Below are positions 1 to 7,511 of a stretch of DNA of 13,439 nt, one piece after another. Numbering within the stretch: position 1 is the first letter of the stretch; each line of letters begins with the position of its first letter. The notes under the pieces were generated by a model, which did no database searches, was not told the origin of the DNA, and worked only from the letters and a program-made list of their open reading frames with translations. Origin of the DNA: an uncultured Bacteroidaceae bacterium (lineage in GTDB: Bacteria; Bacteroidota; Bacteroidia; Bacteroidales; Bacteroidaceae). Location of the stretch: assembly GCA_904501945.1 (NCBI GenBank), contig CAJGCU010000070.1, forward strand, positions 1 to 13,439. Reading direction: 5' to 3'. The translations under genes were made by a program, and so were the position numbers.

Positions 1-794
1 AGGGAAGCCTGAAGGTACTGTCCTACAATACGATGTCTTTTGGCAAAAATACCACTGTGCCGTTGGAAGAAAATCCTATATTCCAGTATATTCAGAAGTG
101 CGATGCAGATATCATTTGTCTGCAAGAAGCCATGAAAGTGCATACGGATAAAGCGGCTAAATTGCTGAAAGACATCTATCCCTATAACTCGCTTTACCTC
201 ATTGCGGACAATTATAACGCTTGTTTTTCTAAATACCCAATTCTTTCATCGGAAAAAATCGACTACCCTTCAAAAACCAATGCCTCCTATGTGTATAAGG
301 TGCTTGTGGGTGAAGATACGTTGCTGGTTGTCAACAACCACTTGGAATCCTATCGATTGACGTCGGCAGATAAGGATGACTACAAATCTATTATCAAGAA
401 CTATAAGAATCCAGAAGAAAACGATTCTGAAATCAAGTATCTCGCATTGGTTGGGAAACTGGCTCCAGTCGATTCCATCAGGGGAATGCAGGCAGATTCT
501 ATTGCAGCTTTTGTAGAACGAAATGCGGGGCGTTACATGATTGTGTGCGGTGACTTCAATGCTTCTCCCATTTCCTATCCCCATTATCGCCTGACCCGTT
601 ATTTGGATGATGCTTATACACATAGTGGAAATGGTCCTGGTGTCAGCTATCATAACAGTGGGATGTATTTCAGAATAGACCATATTTTGATTAGTCCCAA
701 TATGACGGCTTATAAGTCTACTGTTGACAGATCCATTTCTGCAAGTGACCATTATCCTATCTATACGTATGTCAAATTAGAGGGCAATAGATAG
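1..794 (+). CDS. Endonuclease/exonuclease/phosphatase family protein, 3' part
   Basis: The reading frame is open from the window edge (first full codon at base 3), giving 263 visible residues. The ATG at 33 is not the real start: the codons before it read SLKVLSYNT, the conserved first strand and metal-site Asn of the EEP fold. The fold's catalytic landmarks follow in order: N9, the QE pair (E42 in CLQEA), N112-H113 in NNHLES, D184 and N186 in GDFNA, D226-H227 in RIDH, and D249-H250 in SDH. All are intact, so it should be an active metal-dependent phosphodiesterase or phosphatase; substrate cannot be told from sequence. From family knowledge, Bacteroidales proteins of this type often carry N-terminal membrane helices, which would lie outside the window. 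It ends at a TAG, 207 bases before secDF. Confidence 0.9.
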   Translation, partial: GSLKVLSYNTMSFGKNTTVPLEENPIFQYIQKCDADIICLQEAMKVHTDKAAKLLKDIYPYNSLYLIADNYNACFSKYPILSSEKIDYPSKTNASYVYKVLVGEDTLLVVNNHLESYRLTSADKDDYKSIIKNYKNPEENDSEIKYLALVGKLAPVDSIRGMQADSIAAFVERNAGRYMIVCGDFNASPISYPHYRLTRYLDDAYTHSGNGPGVSYHNSGMYFRIDHILISPNMTAYKSTVDRSISASDHYPIYTYVKLEGNR

Positions 795-854
795 ACAAAT
801 CGAACGAATTGAAGAAATTTAATGGGATTTTCTTCCATTTTGTAAAAAAATGTA

Positions 855-862
855 TAACTTTG
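855..862 (+). promoter_or_regulatory. Probable secDF promoter (-7 box)
   Basis: TAACTTTG matches the Bacteroidota -7 consensus TAnnTTTG exactly. A clear TTTG at the preferred distance is lacking; TTTC at 829-832 is the nearest candidate. Use of this box would give secDF a leader of roughly 130 bases, which contains a run of alternating TA (about 889-906). No gene was seen in 795-1001. Confidence 0.55.
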
Positions 863-1001
863 CACCTTGAAGTGCCTTTTGCCATGCTCTATATATATAA
901 TATATGTGTAAAAGCGAGGATGAGGGCACAGATGAATGTGAAATATCGTTCCTTTTTAATACGAAAAACAAATAACAATCAACATTAATAAATTCAACAA
1001 A

Positions 1002-4000
1002 ATGCAAAACAAAGGATTTGTAAAGTTTTTAGCAGTGGCGTTGACACTCATTTGCCTCTTCTATCTGTCTTTTTCAGCCGTAACCAAGTATGTTGAGGAT
1101 AAGGCAGCAAAGATGGAGCCACAGGCAGCTGAGCTTTATCTGGATTCGTTGAACACGACTCCATTCTATCTGGGCAACTACACGCTCAAGGACTGTCGCG
1201 AAACAGCTATCGGTTTGGGTCTTGACCTGAAAGGTGGTATGAACGTGATTCTTGAGGTGAGCGTGCCAGAGGTGATAAAGACGTTGGCAGACCACAAGAC
1301 TGACGAAGCATTCCTCAAGTCTGTAAGCGAAGCAGCAAAGGGTGCACAGGAAAGTCAGAGCGATTTCATCACACTTTTTATCGAGGCTTATAAAAAGAAT
1401 GCTGAGGGAAAGCCCCTTGCGACTATCTTCGCTACTCAGCAGCTCAAAGGCCTGGTGAACACAAACAGCAGCGACGCTGATGTAGAGAAGGTTCTTCGTC
1501 AAAGCGTAGAGGAAGCCGTTAACAGTTCGTTTGACGTGCTTCGTACACGTATTGACCGCTTCGGTGTGGTTCAGCCTAACATTCAGAAGATCGAAGGTCA
1601 GACAGGCCGCATCATGGTGGAACTTCCTGGTATCAAGGAGCCAGAACGTGTTCGCAAACTTCTTCAAGGTAGCGCTAACCTCGAGTTTTGGGAGACTTAC
1701 GATGCTCCAATCGTAGCGCCATACCTCTCTCAACTGAATGCAGCTCTTCGCAGCAATGTTGTCGCAACGGTTGCAGATTCTACTCAGGCTGAGGGCGTTG
1801 CTGAAGAAGCAGTTGCAGATTCAAGCAGTGCAGCAGCAAGTGTACTTTCACAGGTGAAGAGTGCTGAAGCAAGCGTTGCAGCTAAGGCTACAGAGGAAGC
1901 AAAGAAAGAGAATCCTCTCTTTGCAATGCTCCAGCCATCTGGCGCTCAGACAGGCTGTATGGTAGGCTATGCGATGGCTCTCGATACAGCAGAGGTAAAT
2001 GCCCTCATCAACTCAGATGAGGCAAAGCAGATTTTCCCAGCAGATCTCTCACTCAAATGGGGTGTAGCATCAATGGACAAGGCTGGCAAGATTTACTGCC
2101 TCTATGCTATCCGCACTACTGGTAAGAATGGCCGTGCACCACTTGAAGGTGATGTGGTAACTGAAGCAAAAGACGACTTCGACCAGCATGGCAATCCAGT
2201 TGTTAGCATGAAGATGAACACTGAGGGTGCTCGCAAGTGGGCGGCTCTTACTGAGGCTAACGTGCACCACAGTGTTGCTATCGTGCTCGACAACCTCGTG
2301 TACAGCGCGCCAAACGTTATGGGCAAGATCGATGGAGGTAGCACTCAGATTTCTGGTAACTTTACTACCAACGAGACTAAGGACCTTGCCAATGTGCTCC
2401 AATCTGGTAAGATGTCTGCTCCAGCAAGCATCATTCAGGAAGACATCGTAGGTCCAACTCTCGGTGCACAGTCTATTCAAGCGGGTTTCATCTCTTGTAT
2501 CGTCGCTTTCATCGTGCTGATGTTCTACATGGTAGCTATGTACGGTGTTCGTGAAGGTATGGTTGCCAACTGTGCCCTCATACTTAACTTCTTCTTCTCA
2601 TTCGGTATTCTTACATCATTGGGTGCTGCGTTGACCATGTCTGGTATTGCCGGTATGGTGCTCACCCTAGGTATGGCGGTCGATGCCAACGTGCTCATTT
2701 ACGAGCGTACAAAAGAAGAAATGCGTTCAGGCAAGCACATCAACGCAGCTGTGGCAGCAGGTTACAGCAATGCGTTCTCTGCAATTTTCGACTCTAACGT
2801 AACAACAATCATCACAGGTGTTATCCTCTATAATTTCGGTACAGGTCCTATCAAGGGATTCGCGACAACGCTGATTATCGGTATTGTCTGCTCATTCTTT
2901 ACTGCAGTGTGGTTGACTCGTATCGCATACGAGTACTTCCTCGACAAGGGCAAGTGGCAGGATTTGAAGTTCACAACATCTATTTCTAAGAACATGATGA
3001 GAGATACTAAGTACAAGTTCATGAGCATGTACAAGAAGTCTTTCTCTGTGTTCGCTGTAATTCTGGTTGTTGCACTCGTTAGCTTTGCTCTTCGTGGCTT
3101 GAGCCAGTCAATTGACTTCACTGGTGGACGCAACTACAAGGTTGAATTCCTCAATCCTGTTGAGCCGGAGAATGTCAAAGCTGCTATCGTGAAGCAGTTT
3201 GAGGCAAACAACGTGAATGAAGAAGCAATTAACGTGACAGTTATCGCTATCGGAACAGAAGGAAATAATGTACGTGTTTCTACAAACTTCAACATTAACG
3301 ATAACAGCGCAGAGGCTGATGCTCGCATCGAATCTATTCTCTACCAGGCATTTGTTGATGGTGGAATGGTTGATGCTTCTGTTACAGAAGAGGCATTCCT
3401 CGACCGCGATGACCGTGCAGGCGGTTCAATCGTTTCTTCACAGAAGGTAGGTCCAGCTATTGCAGAAGACATTACACACGGAGCAATCCTGTCAGTGATA
3501 TTCGCTATTGCAGCTATCTTCGTGTACATCTTGATTCGTTTCCGCAATGTGGCTTACTCTGTGGGTTCTATCGTTGCTCTTGCGTTTGATACAATTTTCG
3601 TAATTGGTATGTTCTCGCTTTGCTACGGCTGGATTGGCTTCTCTCTTGAGGTTGACCAGACATTTATCGGAGCAGTCTTGACCGTTATTGGTTATTCAAT
3701 CAATGACAAGGTGGTTGTCTTCGACCGTATCCGTGAAACATTCGGTCTCTATCCAAAGCGCGACCGTCAGCGCATCTTCAACGATTCTATCAATAGCACA
3801 TTGGCACGTACCATCAACACGTCTGTTTCTACATTCATCGTGCTTCTGGTAATCTTTGTGCTTGGTGGCGACAGCATCCGTGCCTTCTCATTTGCAATGA
3901 TGCTTGGTGTCATCTGTGGAACATGCTCGTCTATCTTTGTTGCGGCTCCAATCGCATACCTTGTGATGGGTGCTCGTATCAAGGAGAATGACGATGAGCC

Positions 4001-4019
4001 TGCACCTGTTAAGGCGTAA
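1002..4019 (+). CDS. secDF: Protein translocase subunit SecDF (fused SecD and SecF)
   Basis: Inner-membrane protein that uses the proton gradient to pull exported proteins out of the SecYEG channel on the periplasmic side. It is 1005 residues, usual for the fused SecDF of Bacteroidota. Residues 7-28 form the first membrane helix. The SecD half has DLKGGM at 75-80 and the periplasmic P1 domain, then a helix block at about 491-648 with GMAVDANVLIYER (557-569). The SecF half starts with a helix at about 680-698, followed by DFTGGRNY (705-712), a small periplasmic domain, and a second block with GYSINDKVVVFDRIRE (897-912). An Ala/Ser/Glu-rich low-complexity stretch at about 245-303 interrupts the SecD periplasmic part. 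The ATG at 1002 is preceded by AT-rich sequence without a Shine-Dalgarno. It appears to be transcribed alone and ends at a strong terminator. Confidence 0.97.
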   Translation: MQNKGFVKFLAVALTLICLFYLSFSAVTKYVEDKAAKMEPQAAELYLDSLNTTPFYLGNYTLKDCRETAIGLGLDLKGGMNVILEVSVPEVIKTLADHKTDEAFLKSVSEAAKGAQESQSDFITLFIEAYKKNAEGKPLATIFATQQLKGLVNTNSSDADVEKVLRQSVEEAVNSSFDVLRTRIDRFGVVQPNIQKIEGQTGRIMVELPGIKEPERVRKLLQGSANLEFWETYDAPIVAPYLSQLNAALRSNVVATVADSTQAEGVAEEAVADSSSAAASVLSQVKSAEASVAAKATEEAKKENPLFAMLQPSGAQTGCMVGYAMALDTAEVNALINSDEAKQIFPADLSLKWGVASMDKAGKIYCLYAIRTTGKNGRAPLEGDVVTEAKDDFDQHGNPVVSMKMNTEGARKWAALTEANVHHSVAIVLDNLVYSAPNVMGKIDGGSTQISGNFTTNETKDLANVLQSGKMSAPASIIQEDIVGPTLGAQSIQAGFISCIVAFIVLMFYMVAMYGVREGMVANCALILNFFFSFGILTSLGAALTMSGIAGMVLTLGMAVDANVLIYERTKEEMRSGKHINAAVAAGYSNAFSAIFDSNVTTIITGVILYNFGTGPIKGFATTLIIGIVCSFFTAVWLTRIAYEYFLDKGKWQDLKFTTSISKNMMRDTKYKFMSMYKKSFSVFAVILVVALVSFALRGLSQSIDFTGGRNYKVEFLNPVEPENVKAAIVKQFEANNVNEEAINVTVIAIGTEGNNVRVSTNFNINDNSAEADARIESILYQAFVDGGMVDASVTEEAFLDRDDRAGGSIVSSQKVGPAIAEDITHGAILSVIFAIAAIFVYILIRFRNVAYSVGSIVALAFDTIFVIGMFSLCYGWIGFSLEVDQTFIGAVLTVIGYSINDKVVVFDRIRETFGLYPKRDRQRIFNDSINSTLARTINTSVSTFIVLLVIFVLGGDSIRAFSFAMMLGVICGTCSSIFVAAPIAYLVMGARIKENDDEPAPVKA

Positions 4020-4033
4020 GCAATCAATACAAG

Positions 4034-4062
4034 GCAGCAGCGTTACGCTGCTGCTTTTTTTT
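4034..4062 (+). terminator. Rho-independent terminator after secDF
   Basis: A perfect 9-bp stem (GCAGCAGCG, 4034-4042, with CGCTGCTGC, 4046-4054) with a TTA loop is followed directly by eight T (4055-4062). It starts 15 bases after the secDF stop, so secDF and ddh are probably separate transcripts. Confidence 0.93.
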
Positions 4063-4148
4063 ATTTTTACTATCTAATATTCACTGGCATAACATTTTTT
4101 TTGAAAACTAAGAAAAGAGTGTGCTGAAACTTTAAATAACACAATATT

Positions 4149-5048
4149 ATGGCAAAAATTCGTGTAGCCATCGTAGGATATGGCAATATAGGAAAATATG
4201 CGCTTGAATCTATCGAAACGTCACAGGACATGGAGTGTGTGGGCGTTGTTCGTCGTGGTGGCGATGCAAATAAGCCTGCGGAACTTGCAAACTATCCCGT
4301 GGTAAAGAATATTACAGACCTTCAGAATGTTCAGGTTGCCATTCTCACAACCCCAACACGCATGGTGGAGGAATATGCTAAGCAATGTCTTGCCTTGGGC
4401 ATCAATACGGTGGATTCTTTCGATATTCATACTCAGATTGTTGACCTTCGCCGTTCGCTTGATGCCGTCGCTAAGGCGAATAATGCGGTTTCCATCATTT
4501 CAGCAGGCTGGGATCCAGGTTCAGACTCTATCGTCCGTTCCCTCATGGAGAGTTTAGCGCCCAAAGGAATTAGCTACACAAACTTTGGACCAGGACGCTC
4601 TATGGGACATTCTGTGGCAGTGCGCGCTATTAGTGGCGTGAAAGATGCGCTCTCTATGACCATCCCCGTTGGCACAGGCATCCATCGCCGCATGGTCTAT
4701 GTAGAGCTTGAGGATGGTGCAGATTTTAAGTCGATTGAGGCAGCCATCAAGGCTGACCCTTATTTTGTCAATGATGAAACTCACGTTCAGCAGGTTCCTT
4801 GCGTCGATGCGCTCAACGATACAGGACATGGCGTGAATCTGGTGCGTAAGGGTGTTTCAGGAAAGACTCATAATCAGATGTTTACATTTGATATGCGGAT
4901 CAACAATCCTGCTCTTACTGCTCAAGTGCTCATCAATGTGGCTCGTGCCTCTCTCAAACAGAAGCCAGGTGCTTATACCATGATAGAGATTCCCGTCATC
5001 GACATGCTGTATGGCGACAGAGAGGAACTTATTCGCCATCTGGTGTAA
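4149..5048 (+). CDS. ddh: meso-Diaminopimelate D-dehydrogenase
   Basis: NADPH-dependent cytoplasmic enzyme that reductively aminates tetrahydrodipicolinate to meso-diaminopimelate in one step (EC 1.4.1.16), supplying the peptidoglycan cross-link residue and lysine. The 299-residue protein begins with a Rossmann fold (VAIVGYGNIGKYA, residues 7-19) and has the nucleotide-site TTPT (67-70), the family signature SAGWDPG (118-124), GPGRSMGHSVAVRAI (147-161) and a C-terminal closing region around HNQMFTFDM (241-249). Length matches the short form of the family; the C. glutamicum enzyme is about 20 residues longer, and the segment between AVRAI and VYVEL (162-186) is short here. It stands alone: a terminator lies upstream, and the next gene has its own promoter. 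A weak promoter candidate (TTTG at 4100-4103) precedes it. Confidence 0.93.
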   Translation: MAKIRVAIVGYGNIGKYALESIETSQDMECVGVVRRGGDANKPAELANYPVVKNITDLQNVQVAILTTPTRMVEEYAKQCLALGINTVDSFDIHTQIVDLRRSLDAVAKANNAVSIISAGWDPGSDSIVRSLMESLAPKGISYTNFGPGRSMGHSVAVRAISGVKDALSMTIPVGTGIHRRMVYVELEDGADFKSIEAAIKADPYFVNDETHVQQVPCVDALNDTGHGVNLVRKGVSGKTHNQMFTFDMRINNPALTAQVLINVARASLKQKPGAYTMIEIPVIDMLYGDREELIRHLV

Positions 5049-5089
5049 GAAAAGAAGTGAAAATACTGTCAACGTGAGAAAATAAGTAT

Positions 5090-5097
5090 TATCTTTG
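5090..5097 (+). promoter_or_regulatory. Promoter -7 box for the lipoprotein gene
   Basis: TATCTTTG is an exact TAnnTTTG box, 24 bases before the ATG at 5122. The -33 region (about 5067-5070, TGTC) is poor. The final TTG of the box (5095-5097) is in frame with the gene and could be mistaken for a start codon; lying within the promoter, it cannot be the translation start of this transcript. Confidence 0.6.
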
Positions 5098-5121
5098 CAT
5101 CTAATCAAAGAAATACGAAAG

Positions 5122-5712
5122 ATGAAAAAAATAAACGCTTTTTGGATTTTCTCCGTATTGTTGCTGTTTGTAGCCTGCGATGAAAAGAAATCTCAGGTTC
5201 AGCCTGTACAGTTCGACATCCGTCCGTTGGATGAAATTCCAGGCATCTTCGAAGCCCATGGCGTTATTGGGGCAGGCACTAGCATGAATGTGTTGGAGTT
5301 TGTCACTGACAATAGCGACACTTTGTATGTCACGGTGAATAATCAGGCTGTGATGGGTGGAGTGAAAGTGGGTGATGAGGTAATACTCATTTACAATGTG
5401 ACCCAGGAAGAAAATGTTGCTTCGGTGGCAGTTAACCTTACATCCTTGCAGCATGTATGGGTACAGCGTAGTATAGATGGGCAAGAACAGAGCATTGAGC
5501 TGGACGAGGGCGGTCGCGCCGCAACTTATAATATGTCAGTGAATTATGACAAGTGGAAGGTCGAGAACGGCTCTTTGTTGCTGTATTATCCCAAGAAGGT
5601 GGGCGATGAAGGTCCTGTTTGGGCTGATACTTTCGACATTGTCTATCTGACATCAGATAGCCTTGTGCTGATGAATGGGCGTTTCGTATCTGAGTTCGGG
5701 CGGTATAATTAA
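5122..5712 (+). CDS. Putative lipoprotein with lipocalin-like C-terminal part
   Basis: I do not recognise a named family. The chosen start (ATG 5122) gives 196 residues with an ideal lipoprotein signal: MKK, a hydrophobic stretch (about 5-18), and lipobox FVAC with Cys19 as the lipidated residue. Charged residues D-E-K-K follow Cys19; acidic residues just after the Cys can mark surface-exposed lipoproteins in Bacteroidota, so outer-membrane placement is possible. The rest is predicted all beta. Residues about 125-185, with NYDKWKVENGSLLLYYP and then FDIVYLTSDSLVL, follow the pattern of lipocalin-like domains common in Bacteroidales lipoproteins. Residues 30-115 form a separate beta region. 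No enzyme motif is visible. The gene has its own promoter and converges on the DUF3127 gene. Confidence 0.8.
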   Translation: MKKINAFWIFSVLLLFVACDEKKSQVQPVQFDIRPLDEIPGIFEAHGVIGAGTSMNVLEFVTDNSDTLYVTVNNQAVMGGVKVGDEVILIYNVTQEENVASVAVNLTSLQHVWVQRSIDGQEQSIELDEGGRAATYNMSVNYDKWKVENGSLLLYYPKKVGDEGPVWADTFDIVYLTSDSLVLMNGRFVSEFGRYN

Positions 5713-5740
5713 TCTTCTCTATATTCTTATACGTATCTGT

Positions 5741-5755
5741 CGTGTTCTGAACACG
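5741..5755. repeat. 15-base inverted repeat
   Basis: CGTGTTC and GAACACG flank a single central T. With a one-base centre it looks more like a dyad protein site than an RNA hairpin, yet it lies behind two converging genes where no promoter is evident. Function unknown. Confidence 0.4.
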
Positions 5756-5815
5756 GCGTGCTCGTAGGGATGAAGGTTACACTCATATTAGTGCATAATT
5801 TCGGTCATACTCATA

Positions 5816-5850
5816 CAACAAGCGAGTCCTCGGTGAGGACTCGCTTGTTG
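5816..5850. terminator. Perfect 16-bp hairpin between convergent genes
   Basis: CAACAAGCGAGTCCTC (5816-5831) and its exact complement (5835-5850) flank a GGT loop. It sits 103 bases after the lipoprotein stop and 17 bases beyond the DUF3127 stop, so it could end both transcripts. Neither side has a real T-run directly after the stem, so intrinsic termination is less certain than for the secDF terminator; protection of 3' ends is an alternative. Confidence 0.65.
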
Positions 5851-5867
5851 ATGTGTGTAAATTTTCT

Positions 5868-6272
5868 TTAGAAAGGTAAGTCGCTGGAATCGTCAGCAGG
5901 ACTGTCGAAGCTAACCTGTGCAGCTGCGGCAGGCTGTTCTGGTGGGAATGGTGCAACGGGCTGTGCTGCTGGCATCACACCAGCAGGTGCAGCTTGTACG
6001 GCCGGGACAACGTTCCATGCGCGTATATCATTAAACCAGCGTCCATTATACTCGCGGGCGTTGATGTCAAAAGAGATGGTCAACTCCTGTCCTTGCTGGA
6101 TGTTAAAGCGGGTGAGATTGTCCTCGCCAAAAACGTTAAACACCATTCTCTTAGGATATTGTCCCACGGTTTCCTCGATGACAAACTCCTGTGTCTTCCA
6201 AGGGTTTCCAGTTCTGCTTGATACGCCTCCACGTGGTTCAAGCACCTGAATAATTCTTCCTGTAAATTCCAT
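5868..6272 (-). CDS. DUF3127 family protein, SSB-like
   Basis: The 134-residue protein matches the pattern I know for DUF3127, a Bacteroidota family: MEFTGRIIQVLEPR at the start, WKTQEFVIEE (25-34), QYPKRMVFNVFGE (38-50), and REYNGRWFNDIRAW (73-86). The layout is that of a single OB-fold of about 90 residues. A Pro/Ala-rich flexible stretch follows (about 89-120), then an acidic end, DSSDLPF. Fold plus linker plus acidic DLPF tip copies the design of bacterial single-stranded DNA-binding protein, whose tip recruits partner enzymes. Single-strand DNA binding is therefore a reasonable inference but not shown for this family as far as I know. The gene diverges from dnaN through overlapping promoters, which supports a DNA-related role. 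A homology search would probably annotate it only as DUF3127. Confidence 0.88.
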   Translation of the reverse strand: MEFTGRIIQVLEPRGGVSSRTGNPWKTQEFVIEETVGQYPKRMVFNVFGEDNLTRFNIQQGQELTISFDINAREYNGRWFNDIRAWNVVPAVQAAPAGVMPAAQPVAPFPPEQPAAAAQVSFDSPADDSSDLPF

Positions 6273-6312
6273 ATTTTATTGATTATTTGTTTCTCGGCTT
6301 AAAATTCAGATA

Positions 6313-6343
6313 CAAATTTACGCTTTTTTTTTGTATTCTCAAA
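6313..6343 (-). promoter_or_regulatory. DUF3127 promoter, minus strand
   Basis: Read on the minus strand: TTTG (6343-6340), exactly 19 bases, then TAAATTTG (6320-6313), a full match to the Bacteroidota consensus. It lies about 40 bases before the DUF3127 ATG and interleaves with the dnaN promoter. Confidence 0.75.
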
Positions 6344-6360
6344 ACTTATCCATAACTTTG
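6330..6360 (+). promoter_or_regulatory. dnaN operon promoter
   Basis: TTTG (6330-6333), exactly 19 bases, then TAACTTTG (6353-6360): both boxes and the spacing match the Bacteroidota consensus. The dnaN ATG follows 24 bases after the -7 box, giving a leader of only about 15-20 bases. The -33 box lies inside the spacer of the opposing DUF3127 promoter. Confidence 0.8.
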
Positions 6361-6384
6361 TGTTCAAATCAATGTAATTAGAAA

Positions 6385-7509
6385 ATGAGGTTCAATGTAT
6401 CAAGTTCAAGTCTCAGCAACCGCTTGCAGACAATAAGTAGAGTTCAGAGTTCGAAGAATGCCCTGCCTATACTGGATTGCATACTTTTCGAACTTGTAGG
6501 AGGAGAGTTGAAGATGACTGCCTCAGATAGCGAAACTGCCATGACGACCACAATCGAGGTGACAGAAGCAGAAGGTGAAGGCAAGTTCGCTATAGGATCA
6601 AAGCAGCTCATTAGTTCAATCAAGGAAATATCTGACCAGCCCATCACATTCAATGTGGATCAGAATACTTTTGCCATCGAGATTAACTACCAGAACGGAA
6701 AGTATAATCTCGTCGGACAGAATGGCTATGAGTATCCTGTTTCCAGCGCAATGAACGGCTACTCTCGCAGCATTGCCATTGATGCAGCAGTCATGTTCAA
6801 CGGCATTAACCGTTGCCTTTTCGCTGCTGCCGATGACGAATTGCGTCCACAGATGAATGGTGTTTATTTCGACATGACCACAGAGAACATCACGTTTGTG
6901 GCCAGCGATGGACATAAACTCGTGCGCAATCGTGTGTTTTCAGTTTGTGCAGACGAGGCTTCAGCCTTTATTCTGCCTAAGAAACCAGCGCTTTTGCTGA
7001 AGACCGTTCTTCCAAAGGCAGAAGGTGATGCTGTTATCCGTTTCGACGATCGCAATGCCGAGATTCAGCTCACCGACTATGTGATTACCTGCCGACTCAT
7101 CGAAGGACGCTATCCGAACTATAATTCTGTCATTCCGACAGATAATCCTTTCCGTGTAACCGTTGATCGCTTGGCATTCATCAGCGCATTGCGTCGTGTC
7201 AGCGTGTTTGCCAGCCAGAGCAGCGCGCTTATCAAACTGCATGTTGATCAGGGAACACTGACCGTTTCAGCGCAAGATTTGGACTTCTCCACTTCAGCCG
7301 AAGAGCACATCATGTGCGAATACGAAGGCATGTCGATGAGCATTGGCTTCAATGGACCATTCCTTATCGATGTGCTCAACAGCATCACAGGTAGCGATAT
7401 TGTTCTTGAGCTTGCTGACCCAAGCCGTGCAGGAGTCATCACGCCTGCCGAACAGGAAGAGAATGAAGATCTTATCATGCTTTTGATGCCAATGATGCTG
7501 AAAGACTAA
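6385..7509 (+). CDS. dnaN: DNA polymerase III beta subunit (sliding clamp)
   Basis: Ring-shaped homodimer that encircles DNA and tethers replicative and repair enzymes. The 374-residue length and three-domain layout are typical. Landmarks align with E. coli beta: RPQMNGVYFD (154-163, the RPVLNGVHFE region), ASDGHKL (173-179), RLIEGRYPNY (237-246), FNGPFLIDVL (322-331), and the C-terminal LIMLLMPMML (363-372) that helps form the partner-binding pocket. The ATG at 6385 closely follows a strong promoter. It is the first gene of a three-gene unit: the exonuclease ATG comes two bases after its stop. No dnaA, recF or gyrB is adjacent, unlike the arrangement near the origin in many bacteria. Confidence 0.98.
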   Translation: MRFNVSSSSLSNRLQTISRVQSSKNALPILDCILFELVGGELKMTASDSETAMTTTIEVTEAEGEGKFAIGSKQLISSIKEISDQPITFNVDQNTFAIEINYQNGKYNLVGQNGYEYPVSSAMNGYSRSIAIDAAVMFNGINRCLFAAADDELRPQMNGVYFDMTTENITFVASDGHKLVRNRVFSVCADEASAFILPKKPALLLKTVLPKAEGDAVIRFDDRNAEIQLTDYVITCRLIEGRYPNYNSVIPTDNPFRVTVDRLAFISALRRVSVFASQSSALIKLHVDQGTLTVSAQDLDFSTSAEEHIMCEYEGMSMSIGFNGPFLIDVLNSITGSDIVLELADPSRAGVITPAEQEENEDLIMLLMPMMLKD

Positions 7510-7511
7510 AC

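Noticed and set aside
33..35. ATG as start of the first gene
   Set aside because: In-frame codons upstream encode LKVLSYNT, the conserved beginning of the EEP fold, so the gene continues beyond the window.
270..752. 160-codon minus-strand frame inside the EEP gene
   Set aside because: Opposite to a gene with all catalytic motifs intact; no family resemblance.
819..1007. 62-codon minus-strand frame between the first gene and secDF
   Set aside because: It covers the secDF promoter and start, has no recognisable family, and lacks a promoter of its own.
1074..1733. 219-codon minus-strand frame inside secDF
   Set aside because: It is a shadow of the strongly supported secDF frame, with Cys/His-rich unnatural composition.
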